Assembly: GCA_963815655.1 (NCBI GenBank)
Contig: CAWFHK010000001.1
Coordinates: 2,914,001 to 2,978,000 of the forward strand
Direction: 5' to 3'
Length of the DNA stretch: 64,000 nt
Source: JAWOLE01 sp963815655
GTDB lineage: Bacteria; Acidobacteriota; Thermoanaerobaculia; UBA5066; Gp7-AA6
Part shown: positions 52,301-59,342 of the stretch, one piece after another
Layout: each line of letters starts with the position of its first letter
How positions within the stretch are numbered: the first letter of the stretch is position 1
The notes under the pieces: model-generated
What the model saw: only the letters and a program-made list of their open reading frames with translations
Told to the model about the DNA's origin: nothing
Databases searched by the model: none
Translations under genes and position numbers: made by a program

Positions 52301-53392
52301 TTCCTGGTTCATGACGTCGAGGGTGTTGACGCTGTTGTCCGGGTCCTGGTTCTGGACCGTGAACTGGCACTGGAACATGGTGCCGGGAGGCACCGGGGCC
52401 GGCCCCGGACACGTCTTCGTGATCGCCAGACCGGTCGTGGCCAGAGGCGCGTTGATGGCGCTCGGATAGGCCACGTGGTTCGTCGTCCGGGACGTCTCCA
52501 TGGGCTGACCGGACATGCCCGCCGCGCAGGGCTTCACGGCGCTGACTGCGCCGAAAGACCCCGTGAAATTCGAGCCCCCGTCTCCGCTTCCCCCACGGGT
52601 CAGGAAGGCTTCCAGGTTCGCCGGCTTCCCGGCGGGATCAACGTTCTGGCCGGTCTCACTGCGGCTCTGCTGCCTGGCGGCGATACCGCCGCTCCGGCTC
52701 GCCTGGCCGTCCACCGGCCTGACGGCCAGCGAGTTGTAGTCCGGGCCGAAGCTGCTGTAAACCGCGGCCGCCCACTGCCACTTCGCCGTCACGCCCGCCG
52801 TATCCGTCGAGAACGCCGCCGACCAGGTCACCCCGCTCACCCCTGCGGGCAGACCCCCGGCCGGGACAGGAAAGGCCAGTCCCGTCAGAAACGCTCTGCT
52901 CGCCAGACCGCTCGGGACCGTCGTGACCCACTGATTGCTCGACTCGTCGAAGTTGGTCGAGGCCGCCTTCGCCGCCGGGTCGAACGTGATCGTCGCCGCC
53001 GGCGCGGTCAGGTTGTATCGGGCCCCGTTAGCGGTAAAGCTGATCGTCGAATCCGTCAGGAAGATCCGGGCCGGGCTCGCGCCCAAACCGTCCACATGGA
53101 TCGCGCTGTTGAACCAGATCACGTTGCCCGCGGCGATGGACGCCGCGTTGAAGTCCGATTCGTTCGTGCTCATCGCGGTGCAGGCCGTCCCGGTCACGTC
53201 GGCGGAAAACGCCGCCACGCCGCGAGACGCCGCCCGGCTCGCAACCCGCGCGGAAGGGGAGGGGCCACCCCCCGAGACGGTGGCCAGACCATTCAGGATC
53301 CTGGGCAACTGGAGCCCCACGCCCTGCATCAGAAACGCGACACAGACGATCCCGAGTACGACGTAGAGCAGATTCCTGGTCGGTTTTCTCAT
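49346..53392 (-). CDS. Large secreted/surface protein with TNTP repeat linker
   Basis: A 1348-residue exported protein with AGGAGGGG before the ATG and a signal anchor (LLYVVLGIVCVAFLMQGVGL). The N-terminal ~430 residues are beta-rich and cysteine-containing, with a DUF11-like segment (GLAITKTCPGPAPVPPGTMF). Residues ~449-523 are almost pure TNTP tetrapeptides. The middle has beta-helix-like repeats (GVTVRSRRDPIAGFINIQAG, GDITVLGNAILTTN). The C-terminal ~300 residues resemble a beta-propeller (AGEFGGDAITAIALP, NDAIALLTNNGASSLAVVDL). No sorting tail is present, unlike the neighbouring surface protein. Many cysteines fit the nearby DsbA-like enzyme. It is likely an adhesin or matrix protein; ligand unknown. 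Confidence 0.8.
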   Translation of the reverse strand: MRKPTRNLLYVVLGIVCVAFLMQGVGLQLPRILNGLATVSGGGPSPSARVASRAASRGVAAFSADVTGTACTAMSTNESDFNAASIAAGNVIWFNSAIHVDGLGASPARIFLTDSTISFTANGARYNLTAPAATITFDPAAKAASTNFDESSNQWVTTVPSGLASRAFLTGLAFPVPAGGLPAGVSGVTWSAAFSTDTAGVTAKWQWAAAVYSSFGPDYNSLAVRPVDGQASRSGGIAARQQSRSETGQNVDPAGKPANLEAFLTRGGSGDGGSNFTGSFGAVSAVKPCAAGMSGQPMETSRTTNHVAYPSAINAPLATTGLAITKTCPGPAPVPPGTMFQCQFTVQNQDPDNSVNTLDVMNQEGFPGGTPVPACVPCSQGGIPVTVLGPKGSATDTCAGAVCETAPACTSTAFFYTDQVSATGFDENGGGIPLPVSASTTNQVLIAACTPTPTNTPTNTPTNTPTNTPTNTPTNTPTNTPTNTPTNTPTNTPTNTPTNTPTPTPTNTPTNTPTDTPTPTPTPTPTPAGCGVCDGTTLLVDMNVTVDFNPAIPTCNDGHGGAGLCAFFTYTKAGTPDMWTAIFNVGPRKLEVGKGATITTVPVPAIGNNRAAPGITLTGTCTLLVDAGDATTGPGKILVSSINRQAGPINISFDGGVTINGTVLDQVTGTNGAPGDININTTCGDIVTGPMSHVVTIGVDHGGSNITMTSCTGNIVINGLVDASYKGGPASTINLNAPVGTVTIDGNNLIEIEAGTGRRVTSGVTVRSRRDPIAGFINIQAGGDITVLGNAILTTNPAWQNYGAVAIKPGGTNGTSGDGAMKAVSLNGGIIASDRAFDFANRFNALNDITLYAKLNIDLSVTAAINAGAPNNTKAVVSTQGGDTGKGGTNTLRSYSGGITIGTNAQVLADFTGRPGSNGTNLLTSCTGVTNNGTVSPPDLIPGDDAGVCAPPAPDPILPLCTQTPPVGSCQPSSSLSVLVTGTNVVSYVPKGAWSDPTTGVSVVNIEGLSVIPTLIPTTNTVNSCASNSLTGQTVCTANNTDVYLLTGTTLGGTLASGGSGIIGFSGGSCTNCGVAMDAIHNKAVIGLSLAGAPGFQFLNLGTSLFEPPFASPAGSISEDILIDPIRNYLLSPSEFNNYEIVDVTNSLTPAFFENGVSTAGELDSAGEDCSTQIALAPAEFTGPSQVYIADLTKPFAVFTPGAPGTWTAPSAVQTLSESFLSAGASGIAVAQGTHTGIVAGEFGGDAITAIALPATSGTGAVPVIGDWVTCSIPGFTIGLDPHTVTAYQSPNAPNDAIALLTNNGASSLAVVDLTKMLNPVFVPRTGGGHGCLSSTLPASVVSFVAVP
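51822..52048. repeat. 12-nt period coding minisatellite (TNTP)
   Basis: On the plus strand the units read GTNTTNGTCGGN, tandemly repeated with scattered synonymous and a few non-synonymous changes. On the coding minus strand they encode Thr-Asn-Thr-Pro. Copy number may vary between strains through slippage. Confidence 0.9.
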
Positions 53393-53756
53393 CTCACCCC
53401 TCCTGTTTCCTCGCCCCCGGCCTCTTCCTTCATCCCCAGGTCAATCTCGATGTTGTGACCGCGATTCCTCCGCCGTCGTCCGTGTCCCAGGAAGGAAGCC
53501 CGTTGTCAACGGTAGCGGCAGATCCCGTGTCCTGATTCTTCTCGATGCTGCCACGACTCGCTCCTTCCAAACACCTGGCCGCGACCTGGCGGACGCCCGA
53601 CTCAAACGGCGGCAGCCGACTCAAGGTTGCCACGCTCCCACCGGGGCTGAACCACCCCATCATATATGACGAACTCCCGACCCCCGTACATCGGAAGCGC
53701 CACGACTTCTGTCGCGGACTTCTATCGCAACGCGGAGACCGATGTCTATTGGACCA

Positions 53757-53969
53757 TAGTCTCTAAAAAGTCTAAGGGGCTGCCGCAGTCTAAAAAGGGC
53801 TGCCGCGCTCGGATGCCACAGTGTAAACAACTGTGCGCCAGGGAATACGCACAATTCGAGCCACGCACCGGCTGACCCGCCGTAGTCTCTAAAGTCTAAG
53901 GGACTGCCGCGGTCTAAAAAGGGCTGCCGCGTTCGGACGCCACAGTGTAAACAATTGTGCGCCAAGGGA
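53757..53969. repeat. 88-bp direct repeat pair
   Basis: Copy A (53757-53844) and copy B (53883-53969) are near identical and start 126 bases apart. Each contains two TCTAA...GGGCTGCCGC sub-units and a CACAGTGTAAACAACTGTG-type inverted repeat (CACAGT/ACTGTG in copy A, one pair weakened in B). Confidence 0.85.
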
Positions 53970-53970
53970 T

Positions 53971-54031
53971 GCGGAAGATCCGCGCCCTCCTCCCGCGTTC
54001 CTGACTCGAGTCCGGCGGCCACTCCGCATGG
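53971..54031 (+). pseudogene. 3' tail of a lost serine-hydrolase paralogue
   Basis: This 61-bp stretch matches 48054-48114 at 56 of 61 positions, with all five differences being transitions. It encodes RKIRALLPRS and a stop, the exact C-terminus of the serine hydrolase at 46648-48087, with only synonymous changes in the codons. The remainder of the gene is missing and copy B of the 88-bp repeat abuts it. Confidence 0.7.
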
Positions 54032-54119
54032 TAGTCTCGCCGAGTCGCGTCGCTCGAGGCCGGACTCGCCAGAATCGAAGTCCGCGTCCAGAAGATCGAA
54101 GCCCGCTAAAGCGAAAAAT

Positions 54120-55877
54120 CTACGGCGCGCTGGGCGGGGGTACGCGGCGCTTCGTCGCCTGTTCGAAGGAATAGGCCAGCGCCAGGAGCCTCGGCTCGCT
54201 GCAGGACATTCCGGTGAAGCTGACGCCGTAGGGCGACGGCTTCGCGCCAAAGCCTTCGGGAAAAGGAGCTGCAGCCGGGGCGTTCGGCACCATGCCGAAC
54301 GGCACCATGACGGTCGGATAGCCGGGCCGCGCGGCGATTCCAGCGCCGCTTCCGCCCGGGAAGAGGAGCGCGTCCAGGTTGTTCGCCTTCATCACCTCGT
54401 CGATGCCGTGCGTGCCGGCGAGCCCGACGTCCCTGGCCCGGTCGGCCTCGTAGCGCGCCTTGTCGGCGTTGACGTCCATCTCATCGGAGATGTCGAGGTT
54501 CGACTGCCCGTACTTGAGCGCGCCGGCCTTCGTGTGCTTGATGTTCCACTCGCGCAGCTCCGTCAGCGTCTTGACCGGCGCGGTCGGCCCGAGCGACGCC
54601 AGCCACTTGTTGAAATCGCGCTTCATGCCGTACTTGAAGGAGACGGAGCAGTCCGCGTCCTTCCCCTTCGCGTCGCTCCACCCCGAGCAGATGCCCCATT
54701 CCAGGAAGTTGTTCTTTGCGTCCTTGTCCACGACGCTCGGGATGTCGGCGGGATCTACGAGCACGGCGCCCTGTCGCTTCAGGACCTCGATCGCCTCGGC
54801 CATCACCTTCGCGTGGTCGGCGTTCAACCCGCCGCGCGGTTCCTTGCCGCCGGGCGGCGTGAACTTCTCGTAGAAGAACGCGCGCGGAATTCCGATGCGC
54901 GCGCCCTTCAAGGCCCCGGCCTCGAGGAATTTCGTGTAGTCGCGGCCGGGAGGCGGAGCGCACGTCTTCGTGGCCGGGTCGTTCGGGTCCGGCGCCGCGC
55001 CCTCCAGGGCCCCGAGCAGGATCGCCGCGTCCGTGACGGTCCGCGCCATCGGCCCCGGCGTGTCCTGGTCCGCGGTGATCGGGATGACGCCGTAGCGGCT
55101 GACGCGCCCCACCGTCGGCTTGACCGCCGCGAGCATGTTCTGGTTCGCGGGCGAGAGGATCGAGCCCGACGTTTCGGTCCCGACGTTGGCCGCCCAGAAG
55201 CTCGCCGCGGTGCCGATCCCCGAGCTCGAGCCTCCCGTCATGAGCGCCGGCCGCCCGTCGCCGGTGGCCTCGCGCGGATCGCGCCGCGGGTCGTACGGGT
55301 TGAAGCCGAAACCGGCGACCGCGTTGTAGTTGGTCGGCATCGGCGAGGGCGAGCCCGCTACCCAGTTCGCCAGCTCCGTCATGCCGGTTTTCGCGATGAT
55401 GACCGCGCCGGCGTCGCGCAGATTCTTCGTCAACGTCGCCTCGTAGGGCGGCACGAACCCGTCGAAGGCGAGCGCGCCGCCCGTCGTCGGCATGTTCGTC
55501 GTCTGGATGTTGTCTTTGATCGCCACGGGAATCCCATGCAGCGGCCCGCGGATCCGGCCCTGCGCGCGCTCGCGGTCCAGCTCCTCGGCTTCCTTCAACG
55601 CGTCGCGGTTGACCGTGATCGCCCCGTGCAGCTTGTCCTCATACATCCCGATCCGCGCGAGGCTCTGGAGCACCAGCTCCCTCGACGTGACCCGGCCCTT
55701 CTCCATCGCGGCTTGCATCTCCCGGATCGTGGCCTCGCCCACGGAGAACTCCGGCCGACCGGGGACCGCGTGCTTCCCGCCGGAGCTGTGCTGCATGCCG
55801 GGGGCGCCGGCCACGGCACCGAGGGAAAGCAGCAGGAGGAGAATCGAAAGGCGTTTGATAGCGGCGAATCCTAGCAT
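54120..55877 (-). CDS. Secreted amidase-signature hydrolase
   Basis: A 585-residue exported amidase. The signal peptide is RLSILLLLLSLGAVAGAPG. The core triad is present: Lys121 in GIPVAIKDN, the TGGSSSGIG loop (cis-Ser about 218), and nucleophile Ser239 in VGTETSGSILSPA. A long insert (about 320-420) contains cysteines (EWGICSGW, DADCSVSF). The C-terminal TGMSCSEPRLLALAYSFEQA is typical of the family. Unlike the amidase at 9813 it uses a Sec-type signal rather than Tat, and the two are not close copies. The 5' end is overlapped by the TM2 gene in another frame. Confidence 0.9.
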   Translation of the reverse strand: MLGFAAIKRLSILLLLLSLGAVAGAPGMQHSSGGKHAVPGRPEFSVGEATIREMQAAMEKGRVTSRELVLQSLARIGMYEDKLHGAITVNRDALKEAEELDRERAQGRIRGPLHGIPVAIKDNIQTTNMPTTGGALAFDGFVPPYEATLTKNLRDAGAVIIAKTGMTELANWVAGSPSPMPTNYNAVAGFGFNPYDPRRDPREATGDGRPALMTGGSSSGIGTAASFWAANVGTETSGSILSPANQNMLAAVKPTVGRVSRYGVIPITADQDTPGPMARTVTDAAILLGALEGAAPDPNDPATKTCAPPPGRDYTKFLEAGALKGARIGIPRAFFYEKFTPPGGKEPRGGLNADHAKVMAEAIEVLKRQGAVLVDPADIPSVVDKDAKNNFLEWGICSGWSDAKGKDADCSVSFKYGMKRDFNKWLASLGPTAPVKTLTELREWNIKHTKAGALKYGQSNLDISDEMDVNADKARYEADRARDVGLAGTHGIDEVMKANNLDALLFPGGSGAGIAARPGYPTVMVPFGMVPNAPAAAPFPEGFGAKPSPYGVSFTGMSCSEPRLLALAYSFEQATKRRVPPPSAP

Positions 55878-56121
55878 TCGGAGCGGCGGTTTCCGACCGC
55901 CCGATCAGACACTTCGTGATGAGCCGGCCCTCCTTGTCGGTGAAACCGCCGAGGACGATCACGAGAAGGTCGAGGAACACCCAGAGGCCGAGGCCGCCCA
56001 CGGTCAGGAGCTGGAGCAGACCCGTCGCGACCTTCCCCACGTAGTAGCGGTGCACGCCGAAGACCCCGAAGAAGAGACAGAGGAGCAGCGCCGGAAGCTT
56101 TCGTTTCTCGCTCAAGGCCAA
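55639..56121 (-). CDS. TM2 domain membrane protein, possibly frameshifted at its end
   Basis: The first ~70 residues form a TM2 domain: KRKLPALLLCLFFGVFGVHR, YYVGKVATGLLQLLTVGGLG, LWVFLDLLVIVLGGFTDKEG. Two membrane helices are joined by a short loop. Family proteins normally stop soon after FTDKEG; here the frame continues as a low-complexity Arg/Pro-rich tail for 239 bases over the amidase start. A single-base change near 55905 would bring in a nearby stop, so the true product may be about 72 residues. The function of bacterial TM2 proteins is unknown. Confidence 0.7.
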   Translation of the reverse strand: MALSEKRKLPALLLCLFFGVFGVHRYYVGKVATGLLQLLTVGGLGLWVFLDLLVIVLGGFTDKEGRLITKCLIGRSETAAPNARIRRYQTPFDSPPAAFPRCRGRRPRHAAQLRREARGPRSAGVLRGRGHDPGDASRDGEGPGHVEGAGAPEPRADRDV

Positions 56122-56149
56122 CCTCCCCTCTGAACCGGAGCACGGGCCG

Positions 56150-56263
56150 TCACGTGATCGGCCCGACTCCCTCCGGGTTTCCCTTGCGGTCCAGGTCTTT
56201 GGGCTTGACGCGATCGCCTGCCTGCGCCGGGGCGGCCATCGTGAGCAACGCGCCGAGGAACAA
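56150..56263 (-). CDS. Possible tiny secreted peptide
   Basis: From TTG 56263 a 37-residue frame encodes a short signal peptide (FLGALLTMAAPAQA) and a charged 22-residue remainder (GDRVKPKDLDRKGNPEGVGP). The frame is open upstream into the mannosidase gene. It sits between the GH47 and TM2 genes on the same strand. The clean AQA cleavage site is the main support. It could instead be the remains of a longer secreted protein. Confidence 0.35.
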   Translation of the reverse strand: MFLGALLTMAAPAQAGDRVKPKDLDRKGNPEGVGPIT

Positions 56264-56289
56264 GAGACCGATCCGACCGAGGGCGGATC

Positions 56290-57654
56290 CTACCAGGTGC
56301 GGCGGAGGGGGTGGGCTTCGGTGTTGAAGACGACGCGGTCGAAGTCGAGGGGCGGGTCGGGGGCGAAGAGGAGGTAGAGATACTTCAGCGTTTCGGCGAG
56401 GAAATAGCTCGGCATCAGGTCGCCCTTCTCCATTGTCAGGACGCTCTTCAGGTTCGTGTAGCCGGCGTCGGTGCGGCAGCGCCTCATGAGCGATTCGAAG
56501 AAGGTCCGGCCCATCTCGAGGTAGCGCGGGTCTCTTGTGTAATGAAAGAGGTAATACGCCGACTCCACGATCTCGGGGCGGAGCTGGTAGCCGGGGCTCG
56601 TGACTTGAATCGTCCTGTAGTCGAGGACCTCCGGCTCGATTCCGTGGAGGTTCCACATCTTGAAGCACGAGTCTTCCAGGCGCTTCGCGCGGGGGAGGTC
56701 GCCTCCGAGCGCCAGGACGGCGGGAAGGAACGCGTGGAGCGCCCCGAACTCGGTCGCCGTGCGCTTGCCCGTCGCCATGTCCGCCTGGCCGTACCAGAGG
56801 CCGGCCGAAGTGTCGTCGGCCAGATACCGGTTCAGGGCCCGGAGGCTCGCGCGCCACATCTCTTCGCAGTCCCTGTCGCCGAAGAGCTTCGAGCACTTGA
56901 GCAGGTACTCGTAATAGGAATCAATCCCGCCGCCGACGTGGCTGTCGCGCGACGTCCACTCCCCCGTCTCGACGTCGATCTCGTCGCCGACGAGGCCGAG
57001 CTTGGAACGGCGCCTGGAGAGCTCCACGAGCGCCTTCTTCGCCTTCTCGAAGAAGACCGGCCTGCCCGTGAGCTTGCCAAGAGTGCCGAACTCCAGGACG
57101 AGCGTGCCGATCTCGGCGGGGTTGGAGCGGGACCCCTTCGTCTTGCCCGTCTTGAGATTCACGTACATGTACGGCATGCCGGTCGGAGAATCGAAGACCG
57201 GCAGCAGACGCGTTCCCAGATCGTCGGCCAGACGCAGCAGGCGCTCGTCGCCGGTCATCTGGTAGCCGGAGAGGAGACCGCCGAGGAGGCGGATCGTGAT
57301 CTCGAAGTTCTTGACGAAGACGTCCTTGTCGAAGGAGAGCCTCTCGACGATCAGGGTCCTTGCCTTCTCCGCTTCGGGCCTGCAACCCATGAGAATCAAC
57401 GTGTCCAGCGAGTCCACCGGCGTCATCAGGAGCGATTCGCCGTACCAGTCCTTCGCGGTCTTGCTCACGGGCTTCAACTCGTCGTGCCCCCAGGCGTACT
57501 TCTCGTAGGCGCTCCACGCGAAGAGAAGCTCTTCGCGCACCCGCGAGGCCAGCTCCGCGCGGTTGACGGGGACGCGCGCCGGCCGCGATCCGGCCACTGC
57601 CAGTCCGGAAGCGACGAGAAGGCTGATGGCCGCAACGACCCTGCCGATATTCAT
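56290..57654 (-). CDS. GH47 alpha-1,2-mannosidase
   Basis: A 454-residue secreted glycosidase of family GH47 (class I alpha-mannosidases). After a signal peptide (VVAAISLLVASGLAVAG), the (alpha/alpha)7 barrel shows family blocks: WGHDELKPVSK, TPVDSLDTLILMG, SHVGGGIDSYYEYLLK, LRPEIVESAYYLF and GDLMPSYFLAETLKYLYLLF. The C-terminal Ca2+ loop VFNTEAHP is present (Thr445). Catalytic acids sit in these blocks as in eukaryotic enzymes. GH47 enzymes invert alpha-1,2-mannosyl linkages of N-glycans and are scarce in bacteria. Export suggests use of eukaryotic or fungal mannans or glycoproteins. GGAGGAG precedes the ATG at somewhat long spacing. No other glycan genes adjoin. Confidence 0.9.
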   Translation of the reverse strand: MNIGRVVAAISLLVASGLAVAGSRPARVPVNRAELASRVREELLFAWSAYEKYAWGHDELKPVSKTAKDWYGESLLMTPVDSLDTLILMGCRPEAEKARTLIVERLSFDKDVFVKNFEITIRLLGGLLSGYQMTGDERLLRLADDLGTRLLPVFDSPTGMPYMYVNLKTGKTKGSRSNPAEIGTLVLEFGTLGKLTGRPVFFEKAKKALVELSRRRSKLGLVGDEIDVETGEWTSRDSHVGGGIDSYYEYLLKCSKLFGDRDCEEMWRASLRALNRYLADDTSAGLWYGQADMATGKRTATEFGALHAFLPAVLALGGDLPRAKRLEDSCFKMWNLHGIEPEVLDYRTIQVTSPGYQLRPEIVESAYYLFHYTRDPRYLEMGRTFFESLMRRCRTDAGYTNLKSVLTMEKGDLMPSYFLAETLKYLYLLFAPDPPLDFDRVVFNTEAHPLRRTW

Positions 57655-57755
57655 GAGAACTCGAATTCTCCTCCAGAGCGCCCGGCGCGCGCCGACCGGC
57701 GAATATCCTGCCGGCTAAATGCTCGATTCCGGGGCGGCGCCTCGCGAAGCCGGCC

Positions 57756-57831
57756 GGGAGTCCGGCGGTCAGGGCCCAGGAGTCCGAGGGCCGGACCCGG
57801 CCGGGCCCCCGGCTCTCGACTCCTGACTCCC
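57756..57831. repeat. Inverted repeat after the second efflux operon
   Basis: GGGAGTC and GGAGTC on the left pair with GACTCC and TGACTCCC on the right, around a GC-rich centre. It follows the stop of the minus-strand outer-membrane factor gene and could end the operon transcript. Confidence 0.6.
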
Positions 57832-57841
57832 GACTTCTTCC

Positions 57842-59341
57842 TTACGGCTTCTTCGGCTCGCCGGAGGCTGGAAGGGCCCAGGTCGGGTCCGCGAGGTTCC
57901 AGCCTCCGCCGAGGGCTTTGTAGAGCTCCACGAGGTTGGCCAGGCGGCCGAAGCGGACGAGCGCAAGCGCGTTCTCGGCGGGGAAGAGGTTCTGCTCCGC
58001 CTGGAGGACGTCGAGGTATCCGGCGAAGCCGGCGACGTAACGCTGGTTGGAGAGGGTGACGGCCTGGCGATAGGCGGCCACGGCCCGGGCCTGCTCCTTC
58101 TCCGCCAGCGCCAGCTTCTGGTGCGCCACGATCGCGGAAGAGGCTTCGCCGAACGCGTTCGTGACGGTCCTCTCGTACTGCGCCTTCGCCTGCTCCCACT
58201 GCGCCACCCGGGCGTCGTACTGGTTCTTCAGGCGCAGCCCCTGGAAGAGCGGGCCCGTCAGGCCCGCGGCGACCGACCAGGTCTTGCCGGCCGAGAAGAG
58301 GTTCGAGACGTCGGTGCTCACGCCGCCGAAGGCTCCGGTCAGGCTGATCGTCGGGAAGAAGCTCGCCATGGCGACGCCGACATTCGCGTTGGCGGCGATG
58401 AGCTGCTGTTCGGCCTCGCGGACGTCGGGACGCCGGCGGAGCAGGTCCGACGGGAGGCCGGCCGGGACCTCCGGCGGGAGGAACTGCTCGGTCAGGGCGG
58501 CGCCCCGCGCGATCGCACCCGGATTCCTGCCGACGAGCAGACCGATCGAGTTCTCGAGCGCCACGATCTGGCTCTCGAGCAGCGGGACCTGGCCGGCGAC
58601 GTTCGCGAGCGAGGCCTCGGCGCTCGCCGTCTCCAGGGCGGAGGCCATGCCGGCTCCCAGGCGCCGGTCGAAGAGATCGTACGTCTCCTGGAAGGCCGCC
58701 GTCGTTCGCCGGGCAATCTCCAGGCGCTGGTCGAGCTGGCGGAGCTGAAAATAATCGGTCGCGATTTCCGAGACCAGGGAAAGGACGACGCCCCGGCGGG
58801 CTTCCTCGGAGGCGAGGTACTGCGCCAGCGCCGACTCGTTGGAGCGGCGGATCCGGCCCCAGAGGTCGAGCTCCCAGGAGAGCCCCAGGTTGACGTCGTG
58901 AATGTTCACGACGCCCACGCCGGGCGCGAGCAGTTGCGACTCGCGCGTCCGTGACCACTGCGCGGAGTACCCGATCTGCGGGAAGAAGTCGGCGCGGGCG
59001 ATCCCCGCGTTGGCGCGCGCTTCCTCGACCCGCGCCGCGGCGAGGCGGACGTCGTAGCCGTTCTTCAGCGCTTCGCCGATCAGCCCCTGGAGCGCCTCGT
59101 CCTGAAAGACCTGCCACCAGGCCTGGTCCGCCAGGGACGCGGCCTGAGCCGCCCCCGCCTCGCCGCGGTTCTGTTCCGGGGCGGCGATCGGGGGGCGCTT
59201 GTAGTTCGGCCCCACGGCGCATCCGCCGAGAACCAGGGATAAGCCGACCGCCAGGATCAGGGATGCGGTTCTCGGTGCCCGGTTTTCGGTGGGGCCTGAC
59301 CGAACACCGAACACCGAACACCGAACACCGGCTCCCGTCAT
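57842..59341 (-). CDS. Outer-membrane efflux lipoprotein (NodT type), second operon
   Basis: A 499-residue TolC-superfamily lipoprotein. GGAG lies before the ATG at 59341, which is 2 nt past the pump stop. The first ~28 residues (MTGAGVRCSVFGVRSGPTEN...) come partly from a 7-nt repeat tract and lengthen the signal n-region. The hydrophobic core and lipobox follow (LILAVGLSLVLGGC), then AVGPNYKRPP. Efflux repeats include NLGLSWELDLWGRIRRSNES, LPSDLLRRRPDVREAEQQLI and AALTEQFLPPEVPAGL. It forms the outer-membrane duct of the RND system encoded upstream on the same strand. Confidence 0.92.
   Translation of the reverse strand: MTGAGVRCSVFGVRSGPTENRAPRTASLILAVGLSLVLGGCAVGPNYKRPPIAAPEQNRGEAGAAQAASLADQAWWQVFQDEALQGLIGEALKNGYDVRLAAARVEEARANAGIARADFFPQIGYSAQWSRTRESQLLAPGVGVVNIHDVNLGLSWELDLWGRIRRSNESALAQYLASEEARRGVVLSLVSEIATDYFQLRQLDQRLEIARRTTAAFQETYDLFDRRLGAGMASALETASAEASLANVAGQVPLLESQIVALENSIGLLVGRNPGAIARGAALTEQFLPPEVPAGLPSDLLRRRPDVREAEQQLIAANANVGVAMASFFPTISLTGAFGGVSTDVSNLFSAGKTWSVAAGLTGPLFQGLRLKNQYDARVAQWEQAKAQYERTVTNAFGEASSAIVAHQKLALAEKEQARAVAAYRQAVTLSNQRYVAGFAGYLDVLQAEQNLFPAENALALVRFGRLANLVELYKALGGGWNLADPTWALPASGEPKKP
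59301..59329. repeat. 7-nt tandem repeat (CGAACAC) inside a signal-peptide region
   Basis: Four perfect copies of CGAACAC (plus strand) lie within the first codons of the outer-membrane factor gene and encode part of CSVFGVRSG. Repeat tracts elsewhere in the window are intergenic. Confidence 0.85.
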
Positions 59342-59342
59342 C

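Larger units (their letters stand above)
53393..54119. other. 727-bp gene-poor region with duplications
   Basis: The part near 53393 carries the Shine-Dalgarno of the large surface gene. A minus-strand frame at 53430-53663 (77 residues, ending AVTTSRLTWG) is protein-like but unassigned. The rest holds an 88-bp direct repeat pair and a copy of a serine-hydrolase gene tail. A short coiled-coil-like frame end (LEAGLARIEVRVQKIEAR, stop near 54109) may be another remnant. No intact gene is supported. Confidence 0.55.

Noticed and set aside
53660..54250. 196-codon minus-strand frame across the 88-bp repeats
   Set aside because: Its apparent internal protein repeat simply reflects the DNA repeat, and it runs into the amidase gene's 3' end.
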